The notes beneath the pieces were generated by a model. The model was not told the DNA's origin. It ran no database searches and saw only the letters and a list, made by a program, of their open reading frames with translations. DNA of 64,000 nucleotides from Saccharopolyspora erythraea (GTDB taxonomy: Bacteria > Actinomycetota > Actinomycetes > Mycobacteriales > Pseudonocardiaceae): NCBI RefSeq assembly GCF_018141105.1, contig NZ_CP054839.1:5645411-5709410 (forward strand), given 5' to 3'. The translations under genes were made by a program, and so were the position numbers. Below are positions 51,342 to 60,599 of the stretch, in pieces; within the stretch, counting starts at the first letter, position 1, and every line of letters begins with the position of its first letter.

Positions 51342-53654
51342 TCACTCCGCGTCCAGCCTCGAGCGGTCGGCGACCCAGGTGGCGATCTGGGCGCGCGAGG
51401 TGAACCCGAGCTTGACCAGGATGTGCTCGATGTGGCTCTCGGCGGTGCGCGAGGCGATCATGAGCTTGGCCGCGATCTCCTTGTTGCTCATGCCCTGGGC
51501 GACGAGCTCGGCGACCTCCCGTTCACGCCGGGTCAGCCGCGGCGCGTCGCCGGCGCCCGACCGCTCGTCGGGTCGCGGCTCCTCCTGCGCGGCGAGGTGC
51601 AGCGCGTCTTCGAGGGTGAGGGACGCGCCCTCGTCGAGCAACGCCTGGTAGCCCCGCTCGCCCAGAGTGCTTCGGAGTCGTCGCACGCATTCGTCGTAGT
51701 CGTCGGCGAGGTGGGTGTACGCGCGCAGCGACACGCCGAGCGAGCGGCTCAGCGATCGCAGGATGCCGAAGAGCCGGGCCGCGTGTTCGCCGCGGCCGTC
51801 GGTCTCGGCGACGAGCGCAAGGATCTCGAGGTTCAGCACGATGCCCAGGCGGTCGTCGAGCTCGTGGTTGAGCCCGAGGCTCTCCCGCTCCAGCACCTCC
51901 GCCCGCCGGATGTCGCCCTGCCGCCACACCTCGATGCCGAGCGCGGTCAGCGCGTAGGCCTTGTGCCACACGTCGCCCGCCGCGTCGCAGACCGCGAGGC
52001 ACTCCTCGGCGAGGGCGATGGCTCGCGCGGAGTCACCCTGGTGGGAGTAGGCCATCGCCGACCTGATCAGGGTCGAGGCGACCCCGTGCGGGTTGTCCGC
52101 GGTGCGATGCCTGTCGAGGGCCTCCTGGTACAGGTCCAGGGCTGCCTGGGAATCGTGGTCGAAGCTCGCCGCCATGCCGGAGAACAGGGCGGTGTAGGCC
52201 AGCGCCTCCGCGGCGCCGAGTCGCGTCGCCAGGGCGCGGGCCTCGGCCAGCATCGACCCCGCGGCGCTGAAATCGGACTGGATGAGTGCCAGCCAGCCGT
52301 TGACCCACAGCGCGTCGGCGCGGGTCGTGGACGGTGCGGAGGCGAGGGCGAGGAAGTCGTCCAGCCAGCCCCGGCCCTCGTCGAGGTAGAAGCTGCTGAG
52401 CCAGTGGTAGAGCAGGTCCGCGGCCATGCGCAACCCGTCGGACGCCGCGGCGGGATCCGACGCGCAGTCCTCGAGCGCGACCCGCAGGTCGGCGTGGTCC
52501 AGCCGCAGCCGGGCGAACCAGTCGACCTGGTGCGGCCCGAACCGCTCCGACCAGGTGCGGGTGGCGATGCGCTGGTAGTGCTGCCGGTGGTGCAGCCGCA
52601 CGAGCTGCTCCTCCCCGGTGCCGGCCAGCCGCTCGCGGCCGAACTGGCGGATCGTCTCGATCTGCCGGTACCGCGAGACGCTCCCGTGTTGCTCGCGATG
52701 CAGGATGGACTTGTCGATCAGCCCGGTGACCAGGTCCACGACGCTCCCGGGCGCGATGCCGTCGCCCTGGCACACCGCCTCGGCCGCCTCCAGGTCGAAG
52801 TTGCCCGCGAACACCGACGAGCGCATCCAGAGCAGCCGCTCGGGCTCGGTGCACAGCTGGAAGCTCCAGTCGATCAGCGCCCGCAGGGTCCGGTGCCGGG
52901 GCTCCGCGCCCGCCGTCCCGCCGCTGAGCAGCCGGTACGGGTCGTCGAGCCGCTCCAGGATCTGTTCCGGCGAGAGCGCCCGCACGCGGGCGGCGGCGAG
53001 CTCGATCGCCAGCGGCAGGCCGTCGAGCCTGCGGCAGATGTCCTCCACCACCGCGCGGTTGCCGCTGTCGGTCCTGAATTCGGCCTGGACCGATTGGGCG
53101 CGCCTGACGAACAGCTCGAGACCTTCGGACTGCTCCTGGCCCGGCCCGCCGGACTCCGCGGGCAGCGACAGCGGCGGGACCACCATGAGCACTTCGGCGG
53201 GGATGTTCAGCCGCTCCCGGCTCGTCGCCAGCACGCGCAGCTCCGGCGCCTGCTTGAGCAGCGCGTCGGCCACGCTGCCGCACTCGTCCGACATCGTCTC
53301 GCAGTTGTCCAGCACGAGCAGGGCGCGCCGGTCGGCGAAGTGCTCGCAGAGCACGAGAAGGGGGTCCCGACGGGAGTGCTCCCGGATCTCGACGGCTTCG
53401 GCGACGGCCCGCGACAGCAGACGCGGCCCGGAGAGCCTGGTGAGGTCGACCCACCACACCCCGTCCGGGAACGCCTTGCCGACGCTGCCCGCCAGTTGGA
53501 GCGCCAGCCGGGTCTTGCCCACGCCACCGACACCGGTGAGGGTCAGCAGGCGCGAGCGCGCCAGCAGCGATCTCGCATCGGCCAGCTCCCGTCGTCTCCC
53601 GACGAAGCTGGTCAGATCAAGGGGAAGGTTCCCGACCGTCGGCGGCGACACCAC
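51342..53654 (-). CDS. LuxR family regulator with NB-ARC-type ATPase domain (regulator 1)
   Basis: A 770-residue STAND-type regulator. After NLPLDLTSFVGRRRELADARSLL comes Walker A GVGGVGKTR (41-49), Walker B-like RALLVLDNCE, and LRVLATSRERLNIPAE as sensor region. A helical/TPR-like middle part follows (IDWSFQLCTEPERLLWMRSSVFAG and repeats). The C-terminus has a LuxR helix-turn-helix: RLTRREREVAELVAQGMSNKEIAAKLMIASRTAESHIEHILVKLG. ATP- and signal-dependent activation of transcription is the expected role. The start near 53654 (GTG) is chosen because the longer frame upstream overlaps the divergent regulator's leader. It probably governs the adjacent terpenoid cluster (inference). Confidence 0.88.
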   Translation of the reverse strand: MVSPPTVGNLPLDLTSFVGRRRELADARSLLARSRLLTLTGVGGVGKTRLALQLAGSVGKAFPDGVWWVDLTRLSGPRLLSRAVAEAVEIREHSRRDPLLVLCEHFADRRALLVLDNCETMSDECGSVADALLKQAPELRVLATSRERLNIPAEVLMVVPPLSLPAESGGPGQEQSEGLELFVRRAQSVQAEFRTDSGNRAVVEDICRRLDGLPLAIELAAARVRALSPEQILERLDDPYRLLSGGTAGAEPRHRTLRALIDWSFQLCTEPERLLWMRSSVFAGNFDLEAAEAVCQGDGIAPGSVVDLVTGLIDKSILHREQHGSVSRYRQIETIRQFGRERLAGTGEEQLVRLHHRQHYQRIATRTWSERFGPHQVDWFARLRLDHADLRVALEDCASDPAAASDGLRMAADLLYHWLSSFYLDEGRGWLDDFLALASAPSTTRADALWVNGWLALIQSDFSAAGSMLAEARALATRLGAAEALAYTALFSGMAASFDHDSQAALDLYQEALDRHRTADNPHGVASTLIRSAMAYSHQGDSARAIALAEECLAVCDAAGDVWHKAYALTALGIEVWRQGDIRRAEVLERESLGLNHELDDRLGIVLNLEILALVAETDGRGEHAARLFGILRSLSRSLGVSLRAYTHLADDYDECVRRLRSTLGERGYQALLDEGASLTLEDALHLAAQEEPRPDERSGAGDAPRLTRREREVAELVAQGMSNKEIAAKLMIASRTAESHIEHILVKLGFTSRAQIATWVADRSRLDAE

Positions 53655-53839
53655 TGGTACCTGGTTTGCGGCTGTTGACCTGGTCGCCCCGGCCCTGCTG
53701 CCTGGGGTCGCTCTGGCGGAGCGTATACCTCCCGACTTCCTCCGCGCCACCACGCGGGCCCGGACCGGCTCCGCGACCTGGGGCCGCAGCCGCTCGCCGA
53801 GGTCAGGCCCGCGGGCCCGGGCGGTCGTACAGTTGGGCG

Positions 53840-56197
53840 GTGGACCCATCGCCGCGCGGGAGGTCCGGAGGTCTTCCTTCCGACGTCACCAGCTTCGTGG
53901 GGCGTCGGCGGGAGATGGCCGAGGTCAGGGCCATGCTGTCGTCGTCACGGCTGACGACGCTGACCGGGGTGGGCGGAGTGGGCAAGTCCCGGCTCGCGTT
54001 GCGCGTGGCCAGGGGCGCGCAGCGGGGTTTCCGCGACGGGGCGTGGCTGGTCGAGCTGGCCCGGCTCCAGGCTCCCTCCGTGCTCGGCGCCGCGGTCGCC
54101 GCGTCGCTGGGGCTGCGCGAGCTGTCCACGCGCGACGCCGAAACCGTGCTTGCCGACTACCTGGCAGACAAGCAGCTTCTGCTGCTCCTGGACAACTGCG
54201 AGCACGTGGTCGACGAGTGCGCGCGGCTGGTGACCGCTCTGCTGGCGGTGTCTCCCGGCCTGCGCATCCTCGCCACCAGCCGGGAGCCGCTCGGCGCGGC
54301 CGGCGAACACGTCTGGCAGGTGCCCCCGCTGTCGGTGCTGGACGCCGAGGACGCCCACGAGCGATCCGCACCGGGCGACGTCCGCTACGAGGCGCTGTCG
54401 CTGTTCGAACTGCGGACGGCCGCGGTGCTCCCCGGATTCGCGGTCGATTCCGACAACCTGGCGACGGCGGCCCGGCTGTGCCAGCGGCTGGAAGGACTGC
54501 CGCTGGCGATCGAGCTGGCCGCCGTGCGGATGCGTGCACTGTCCATGGAGCAGATCCTCTCGCGCCTGGACGACCGCTTCCGCCTGCTGACCGGAGGCAG
54601 CCGCATCGATCCTCCGCACCACCGGACGCTGCGCGCGACCTTCGACTGGAGCTTCGACCTGTGCTCCAGGCAGGAGCAGGCGCTGTGGCGGCGGATGTCG
54701 GTGTTCGCCGGGGGCTTCAGCCTCGAGGCCGCCGAAGCGGTCTGCGCGGACGAGCACCTGCCGCCGCACGAGATCCTCGGCTGCGTGGCGGGACTGGTGG
54801 ACCAGTCCTTGCTGGCGCGCGAGGAAACCGGCTCCGCGGTCCGCTACCGCCTGCTCGAAACGGTGCGCCAGTACGGACACCAGCGGCTGCGCGAATCCGA
54901 CGGCGAGGCCGCGCTCCGGCTGCGGCACCGCGACTACTACCTGCGCCTGGCGGAGAGGGTCGAGGCCGACTGGTTCGGTCCCCGCCAGCTCGAATGGCTG
55001 GAGATCCTGCACGCCGAGCATCCGAACATCCAGGCGGCGCTGGAGTTCTGCCTCGCCGAGCCCGGTGGTGCGCGAACCGCGCAGCGCCTCGCGGGCGCGT
55101 TGTGGTTCTACTGGATCGCGCACGGCCTGCTCACCGAGGGGCGGCACTGGCTGGACAAGGCGTTGGCCCTCGACGCGGAGCCCGGTCCCGAGCGGGTCAA
55201 GGCGTTGTGGGTCAACGGCTACATCGCCACCAGGCAGGGCGACAACAACGCGGCCCTGGCCATGCTGGAGGAGTGCCAGGACCTCGCCCAGCTCCTCGGC
55301 GACGACGCCGCGCTCGTGCGCGGGCTCCAGATGACCGGCCTGGCCGAGCTGATGCACGGCGACCACGCCCGCGGGGTCAAGCTGCTGGAGGAAGCGCTGG
55401 TCCACCACCGGGCCGCGGGCGAACCCAACGCCAACCTCGCCCTCACGATGTTCTACCTGGCCCTGGCCGTGTGCACGCGCGGCGACCTGGACCGCGCCGT
55501 GGCGCTGTGCCAGGAGTGCAGGCAGATGTGCGAGTCCTGCGGCGAGCGCTGGAGCCTGTCGCGCACCCTCTGGATACTCGGCCTCGCCCAGTGGGCGCGG
55601 GGCGAGCCGCGACCGGCCGACGACAACGTGCGCGAGTCGCTGAAGATCGAACGGGTCCTCCACGACCCGATCAGCGTCGCCCTGTGCGTGGAGGTCCTGG
55701 GCTGGATCGCGGCGGCCGGGGGCAAGCCGAGACGGGCCGCGACGCTGTTCGGGGTCAGCCGCAGGCTCTTCGAACCGCTCAGCGAGTTCCTCTTCGGGTT
55801 CGCCTACTACCTCGACTGGCACGACCAGGCCGAGGCCCGGGCGCGGCAGGCCCTCGGCGACGCCGGATTCGACGACGCCTTCCGGTACGGGCGCGGACTC
55901 GATCTCCCCGCGGCGACGGCCTACGCCCTGGAGGAGAAGCCCAAGGCAGGCCGCGGCGGTGGGGCCGGGTCCAGCTCACCGCTGACGCGGCGCGAGCGGG
56001 AGATCGCCGAGCTGGTCACCCAGGGCCTGTCCAACAAGGAGATCGCCTCCCGGCTGGTCATCGCCAAGCGCACCGTCGACGCCCACGTGGAGCACATCTT
56101 CACCAAGCTCGGACTCAACTCCCGGAACCAGGTCGCGGCTTGGATGGCGAAGCAGAGCGCCCACCAGCAGAACGCCCGCGACGGCCGAAGTGGGTGA
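53840..56197 (+). CDS. LuxR family regulator with NB-ARC-type ATPase domain (regulator 2)
   Basis: A 785-residue STAND regulator very like regulator 1 (LPSDVTSFVGRRREMAEVRAM; Walker A GVGGVGKSR; LLLLLDNCEHVVDECARL; LRILATSREPLGAAGEHVW). A TPR-like half includes GALWFYWIAHGLLTEGRHWLDKAL. It ends in a LuxR helix-turn-helix (PLTRREREIAELVTQGLSNKEIASRLVIAKRTVDAHVEHIFTKLGL). It is divergent from regulator 1 with 185 bases between their likely starts, and is followed within eight bases by a third, similar gene. The GTG at 53840 lies close to the conserved domain start; further upstream the frame is proline/arginine-rich and unlikely to be coding. Confidence 0.88.
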   Translation: MDPSPRGRSGGLPSDVTSFVGRRREMAEVRAMLSSSRLTTLTGVGGVGKSRLALRVARGAQRGFRDGAWLVELARLQAPSVLGAAVAASLGLRELSTRDAETVLADYLADKQLLLLLDNCEHVVDECARLVTALLAVSPGLRILATSREPLGAAGEHVWQVPPLSVLDAEDAHERSAPGDVRYEALSLFELRTAAVLPGFAVDSDNLATAARLCQRLEGLPLAIELAAVRMRALSMEQILSRLDDRFRLLTGGSRIDPPHHRTLRATFDWSFDLCSRQEQALWRRMSVFAGGFSLEAAEAVCADEHLPPHEILGCVAGLVDQSLLAREETGSAVRYRLLETVRQYGHQRLRESDGEAALRLRHRDYYLRLAERVEADWFGPRQLEWLEILHAEHPNIQAALEFCLAEPGGARTAQRLAGALWFYWIAHGLLTEGRHWLDKALALDAEPGPERVKALWVNGYIATRQGDNNAALAMLEECQDLAQLLGDDAALVRGLQMTGLAELMHGDHARGVKLLEEALVHHRAAGEPNANLALTMFYLALAVCTRGDLDRAVALCQECRQMCESCGERWSLSRTLWILGLAQWARGEPRPADDNVRESLKIERVLHDPISVALCVEVLGWIAAAGGKPRRAATLFGVSRRLFEPLSEFLFGFAYYLDWHDQAEARARQALGDAGFDDAFRYGRGLDLPAATAYALEEKPKAGRGGGAGSSSPLTRREREIAELVTQGLSNKEIASRLVIAKRTVDAHVEHIFTKLGLNSRNQVAAWMAKQSAHQQNARDGRSG

Positions 56198-56204
56198 GCC
56201 GGAG

Positions 56205-58319
56205 ATGACCAGCGCAGGGGGTTCGCGGCGGCACGTGGGGAACCTGCCGGAAGAGGACAGCAGCTTCGTGGGGCGCCGCGACGAGGTGGCCCTGGGCAAG
56301 CGGACGCTGTCGCAGGCGAGGTTGCTGACCGTCACCGGACCTCCGGGGGTCGGCAAGTCGCGCGTGGGCCTGCGCGTGGCCGCGCAGGTGCGGCGGAAGT
56401 TCCCCGACGGGGTGTGGCTGGTGGGCCTGGCCGGGCTGGAGGACCCCGCACTCCTGCCGCACACCGTGCTGGAGACCCTCGGCGTCGGCGACTACTCCCT
56501 GCGGCGGCCGATCGACTCGCTGGCGGAGTACCTGGAGTCCCGGCGTCTGCTGCTGGTGCTCGACAACTGCGAGCACCTGGTGCAGGAGTGCGCCACGCTG
56601 GTGACCGCCCTGCTCAAGACCGCCCCCCGGCTGCGGATCCTGATCACCAGCCGCCATCTCCTGGGCGCCGAAGGCGAGCACGTGGTGACCGTGCCCCCGC
56701 TGCCGGTGCCCGACGACGACAGCCCGCTGCCCCTGGAGGCGGTGCTGGCCAGCGCCTCGGTGGAGCTGTTCACCGCGCGCGCCAAGGTCCTGGTCCCCGG
56801 CTTCACCGTCGACGCCTCGAACTGCGGCGCGGTCGCCGCCATCTGCCGCAGGCTGGAGGGACTGCCGCTCGCCCTGGAGCTGGCGGCGAAGTGGCTCCGG
56901 ACGATGTCGGTCGAGCAGATCCTCACCGGCCTGCGGAACTGGCCCGAGCAGGAGGAGATACCGGACCAGGGGGCCCGGGTGGCGCGGTACCACGAGACGT
57001 TGCGGGCGAGCTTCGACTGGAGCTTCGAGCTGTGCTCCCCCACCGAGCGGACGTTGTGGGCGCGGGCTTCGGTGTTCGCGGCGGACTTCGACCTCGAGTC
57101 CGCCGAAGCGGTGTGCTCCGACGACGCGGTGCCGCGGGAGGCAGTGCTCGAACTGGTGGTCTCGCTCCTGGACAAGTCGGTCCTGAGCCGGAGGGACCGG
57201 GCCGGGTGGACGCGCTACCGGCTGCTCGACCCGACCCGCCAGTACGGTGCGCAGCGGCTTGCGAAGTCCGGCGACAGCGACCGCCTGCGCCGCCGCCACC
57301 GGGACCACTACCGGTGGCTGGCCGAGCGGGCGGAAGCGAGGTGGTTCGGTCCGCAGCAGGAGGACTGGCACGAGCGCATGCGCTCCGAGCACGCCGACCT
57401 GCGGGCGGCGCTGGAGTTCTGCCTCACCACGCCCGGTGAGGAGCGCGAGGGGCTGAGGCTGGCCGGGGCGCTGTGGTTCTGCTGGGTGGGCGGCGGCTGG
57501 GTCGCCGAGGGGCGCCACTGGCTGGACCACCTGCTCGCGCTCGCGACGGAACCGTGCGCGGAAAGGGCCAAGGCGTTGTGGGCCAACGCCTGGATCACGA
57601 CCCTGCAGGGCGATGTCGGCAGTGCGCTGCCGATGCTCGACGAGGCCCGCGACCTCGCACGCCGGACGGGAGAGACCTCCGAGCTCACCTCCGCCCTGTG
57701 CGTGTCCGGCTACGCCGAGCACATGCGCGGCAACCAGCACATCGCGGTGGAGTACCTGGAACAGGCCCTGGAGCAGGAGAAGACCCTCGGCGTGCCCAGC
57801 GCGGTGACCGCGGTGAGCCGTCCCATCCTGGCCAGCACCGTGCTGCTGCTCGGCGACACCGAGCGGGCGCGCGCCCTCTGCGAGGAATGCCTGGCGTTGC
57901 GACCCCCGTACAAGGTTCCCTGGTCGCGTTCCTGGGCGCTGTGGGTGCTGGGCGTCGCCGCCTGGACCGACGGCGACACCCGGCGGGCCGGCTCCTACGC
58001 CCGGGAATGCCTGCGGATCAAACAACATCTCAACGACCTGGTCGGCGTGGCCCTGTCCGTCGAGTTGCTCGCCTGGGCCGCGACGGAGCACGACGCCGAC
58101 CGCACCGCCCGGCTGCTGGGCGCCAGCCACACCCTGTGGAGCGAGATCGGCACGCCGTTGTTCGGGTTCGCGCCGTACGTGACCCGGCACCACGTCAGCG
58201 AGGAACAAGCGCGCAAGACCCTCGGCCCGCGGGCTTTCGAGGACGCTTTCGAAGACGGCAGGAAGCTCACCGTGCCCGAGGTGACGTCCTACGCCCTCCA
58301 ACAGAGCGAGGAAGCGTGA
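56205..58319 (+). CDS. NB-ARC/TPR regulator-like ATPase lacking the LuxR DNA-binding domain (regulator 3)
   Basis: A 704-residue paralogue of regulator 2, with NLPEEDSSFVGRRDEVALGKR, Walker A GPPGVGKSR, LLLVLDNCEHLVQECATL, LRILITSRHLLGAEGEHVV and the same TPR-like half (GALWFCWVGGGWVAEGRHWLDHLL). Unlike its neighbours it ends at EVTSYALQQSEEA, just where the other two continue into the LuxR helix-turn-helix. It could act as a signal-binding partner or antagonist that forms mixed oligomers with regulator 2. ATG 56205 lies eight bases after the regulator 2 stop; a GTG at 56190 overlapping that stop is an alternative. Tandem duplication followed by domain loss is the simplest history. Confidence 0.85.
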   Translation: MTSAGGSRRHVGNLPEEDSSFVGRRDEVALGKRTLSQARLLTVTGPPGVGKSRVGLRVAAQVRRKFPDGVWLVGLAGLEDPALLPHTVLETLGVGDYSLRRPIDSLAEYLESRRLLLVLDNCEHLVQECATLVTALLKTAPRLRILITSRHLLGAEGEHVVTVPPLPVPDDDSPLPLEAVLASASVELFTARAKVLVPGFTVDASNCGAVAAICRRLEGLPLALELAAKWLRTMSVEQILTGLRNWPEQEEIPDQGARVARYHETLRASFDWSFELCSPTERTLWARASVFAADFDLESAEAVCSDDAVPREAVLELVVSLLDKSVLSRRDRAGWTRYRLLDPTRQYGAQRLAKSGDSDRLRRRHRDHYRWLAERAEARWFGPQQEDWHERMRSEHADLRAALEFCLTTPGEEREGLRLAGALWFCWVGGGWVAEGRHWLDHLLALATEPCAERAKALWANAWITTLQGDVGSALPMLDEARDLARRTGETSELTSALCVSGYAEHMRGNQHIAVEYLEQALEQEKTLGVPSAVTAVSRPILASTVLLLGDTERARALCEECLALRPPYKVPWSRSWALWVLGVAAWTDGDTRRAGSYARECLRIKQHLNDLVGVALSVELLAWAATEHDADRTARLLGASHTLWSEIGTPLFGFAPYVTRHHVSEEQARKTLGPRAFEDAFEDGRKLTVPEVTSYALQQSEEA

Positions 58320-58729
58320 CCTTGGCGCACCTTCGGTGAGCCGGCGCGACGGCTCACCAGGCGTCGCAGCTCGACCGTGTCCGTGGATTGAGGACCATTT
58401 GCCGTACTGCGGGCGCATCGCGGTTGCTAGCGTCGGGCCCGAGTCCGCTGAGGACGTCCGGCGATCGGCAAACACCGCCGCACCAAGGTGAAACGAGTTC
58501 GCGGAACACGTGGTGCCAGGGGTGGTTCACCGTGATCGAGCTCATCGGCATCGCCGCGACCAGGTTCCACCGGGGGCCTGGCCATCGTCCCGCGCAGCGC
58601 CCACGAGCGCCCGGCGGCCCGGCCTCCTCCTCGCTGAAGTGCTTTCGCACGAACGGGATCGAACGCGGACCGAGGAAAAAGCCGTCCCCACACCGGCGCG
58701 GCCGGTGCGAGCGATGAACGGAGGGGACC
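58320..58729. other. Intergenic region, no supported gene
   Basis: About 410 bases between regulator 3 and the papain-like gene. Open frames on both strands overlap and are rich in Arg/Pro/Ser with no family resemblance. The promoter of the papain-like gene should lie here, but no clear hexamers are seen. Confidence 0.5.
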
Positions 58730-59494
58730 ATGCGCTACAGACCTATTGAGAGAGATCCGGACGACCAGCGGCTGGGGCGGTTCATCCCGGACGACTGGCA
58801 CCACGTCGAAAGCTACCCGCTGACCGCGCGGACCCGGCCCGTGCACGTGCCGGTGGTGATCGGCGTCAACTGGTACGCCGAGTTCGACGAGCCGGAACCC
58901 GACCGCCGTGGTGTCGAGTTCGTGGCCCGGGGCGGACCGGCGTCACTCACCGCGATCCGGGGCGGCCACGCGGTTTGCCTGGAACCCGGCGGAGAACCCG
59001 ACCAGGACGAGTGGTGGGAGTTCTACGACCAGGGCAGCGAGGGCGCCTGCGTCGGGTTCGCCTGGTCGCGGTGCATGAGCATCCTCAACAAGGAGATCTA
59101 CACCGCCAGGTGGCTGTGGGACCGGGCCAAGGAGCGCGACCAGTGGGCCGAGACCAACCCGGGCGACGACAACGGCACGTCCTGCCGCGCCGCGGCCGAG
59201 GTCCTGGCATCGGCCGGCCACGTCGACTGGGACGACTCCTTCGCCGGTCACAACCACACGCGGCGCAGCGGCTACGTCCCCGACGCCGGCGACGGCATCA
59301 AGGTGTTCCGCTGGGCGCGTTCGGTGGACGAGGTGCATTCGGTGCTCGGCAACGCGCGCGCGGACGAGCTCGGCGCCGTGCCGTTCCTGAACTCGTGGGG
59401 CACCGGCTACCCGCACCGCGTGTGGATGCCGGACGAGGTCTTCGACCGGCTGATCCGAGAGGACGGCGAAATCGCCGTACCCACCGACCACTAA
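58730..59494 (+). CDS. Papain-fold (C1-like) cysteine peptidase-related protein
   Basis: A 254-residue soluble protein without a signal peptide. Papain-type elements are visible but in an unusual order. TAIRGGHAVCLEPG (about 79-92, candidate catalytic His) comes first. FYDQGSEGACVGFAWSRCMS (about 101-120, oxyanion Gln and catalytic Cys) comes second, and VPFLNSWGTGYPHRVWMP (about 223-240, Asn) is last. Papain itself runs Gln-Cys-His-Asn. GGAGGGG precedes the ATG. The stop TAA is made of the target TA plus the first base of the IS630 element; before insertion the stop would have been TAG, so the protein is unchanged. The target and role are unknown; it may be a phage-derived or self-processing enzyme. 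Confidence 0.75.
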   Translation: MRYRPIERDPDDQRLGRFIPDDWHHVESYPLTARTRPVHVPVVIGVNWYAEFDEPEPDRRGVEFVARGGPASLTAIRGGHAVCLEPGGEPDQDEWWEFYDQGSEGACVGFAWSRCMSILNKEIYTARWLWDRAKERDQWAETNPGDDNGTSCRAAAEVLASAGHVDWDDSFAGHNHTRRSGYVPDAGDGIKVFRWARSVDEVHSVLGNARADELGAVPFLNSWGTGYPHRVWMPDEVFDRLIREDGEIAVPTDH

Positions 59495-59523
59495 TGATCT
59501 TTCGGTATTTGGGTGATCTTGGT

Positions 59524-60114
59524 TCATAGGCGGAGGCCGGTGTGTTCGAGGAAGGAGTAGCACAGTTGGTAGCTGTTGCCGATGCGTTCCAGTCCGGTCT
59601 CCGCAGCGGCATGAGCTTCATCGATGACGTTGGGGCAGAGGTTGGCCAGTTCGGTGGCTTTGAGGTTGCCCCAGACCTGTTCGACCGGGTTGAGGTCGGG
59701 TGCGTATCCGGGAAGTCGTTCGACGACAAGCCAATGCCGCTGTGTGGCCAGCCAGGCTTTCATGGCTTTGGACCGGTGGGCGGGCAGCCCGTCCCAGATC
59801 AGCGTGACCGGCTCTCCGTCGAGGTGGGTGTGCAGGTCGGTGAGGAACTCGATCAGGGAGGTGGTGTTGTAGCTGTCCTCCTTGATCTGAAACACAAACA
59901 CCGCTGCACTGCGATCCTGTCGGTAGGCCAGCGCGCCGGACATCGACATGCGCTTCCAGGAGAACCGGTGCCGCAGCACCGGGGTCTGGCCTCGTGGCGC
60001 CCAGGTGGCCCTCACCGCGGGCAGCAGAGAGAAACCGCTTTCGTCTTGGAAGCAGATCCAGGCTCCTCGGCGCCGGGCCCCCTTTTTATCCGCGGCCACT
60101 CGGCCTTGACCCAT
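59524..60114 (-). CDS. IS630 transposase, catalytic part (second frame)
   Basis: This frame carries the DDE nuclease/strand-transferase core. QDESGFSLLPAVRATWAPRG holds the first Asp, VTLIWDGLPAHRSKAMKAWL the second, and PGYAPDLNPVEQVWGNLK the final Glu. It has no good start of its own. It is joined to the upstream frame at the A5G5 run at 60078-60087, where a -1 slip of the ribosome would produce one transposase of roughly 345-350 residues. About 196 codons are open. Confidence 0.88.
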   Translation of the reverse strand: MGQGRVAADKKGARRRGAWICFQDESGFSLLPAVRATWAPRGQTPVLRHRFSWKRMSMSGALAYRQDRSAAVFVFQIKEDSYNTTSLIEFLTDLHTHLDGEPVTLIWDGLPAHRSKAMKAWLATQRHWLVVERLPGYAPDLNPVEQVWGNLKATELANLCPNVIDEAHAAAETGLERIGNSYQLCYSFLEHTGLRL

Positions 60115-60599
60115 TCCTCGATCGCCTCGTCATCGCGCTCGGCGGCTTTGCGCGCCGGACGCTGGCGACTCCAGCCCAACCGCTCGCGCAGGATCGTCCA
60201 GGTCTGCGTGAGCGAATACCGGACACCGGTGAGGCGTTCAATCACCTCAGCCACCCGGGCCAACGTCCACATCTCAGTAGAAAACCCGTTGGCACGTGGG
60301 CCTCTGAGCAACTCCGCCTCCACCTCGGCCAGCTGTTCATCGGACAGCCTGGGCACCCGCCCGGCACGACCGGCACCGGCCAGCCCTTCACGACCACCGG
60401 CCGACCACGCCCGGTACCACTTCGACACGGTCTGCGCCGACACCCCCAACGTCGAAGCCACATCGACCTGCCGCTCGCCGCGATCGAACATCTCCGCCGC
60501 TCGCATCCGCCGCTGGCGCAACGCCTCGAAATCCCGTCTAGCAGCAACAGGTTTGCTCTCACGGGCCTGCTTGCCCGTCGATCGTGAAGACTTCGGCAC
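60012..60599 (-). CDS. IS630 transposase, DNA-binding part (first frame)
   Basis: A 195-codon frame whose first 170 residues are the helix-turn-helix region of an IS630 transposase: RRMRAAEMFDRGERQVDVASTLGVSAQTVSKWYRAW, then a second recognition unit (NGFSTEMWTLARVAEVIERLTGVRYSLTQTWTILRERLGWS). It reads through the A5G5 slippery run at 60078-60087 into a short nonsense-like end, while a -1 shift there enters the catalytic frame. The start is the ATG at 60599. Confidence 0.86.
   Translation of the reverse strand: MPKSSRSTGKQARESKPVAARRDFEALRQRRMRAAEMFDRGERQVDVASTLGVSAQTVSKWYRAWSAGGREGLAGAGRAGRVPRLSDEQLAEVEAELLRGPRANGFSTEMWTLARVAEVIERLTGVRYSLTQTWTILRERLGWSRQRPARKAAERDDEAIEEWVKAEWPRIKRGPGAEEPGSASKTKAVSLCCPR

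Noticed and set aside
58354-58717. Overlapping frames on both strands before the papain-like gene
   Set aside because: Neither has a ribosome binding site or any recognisable domain; composition is Arg/Pro/Ser-rich.
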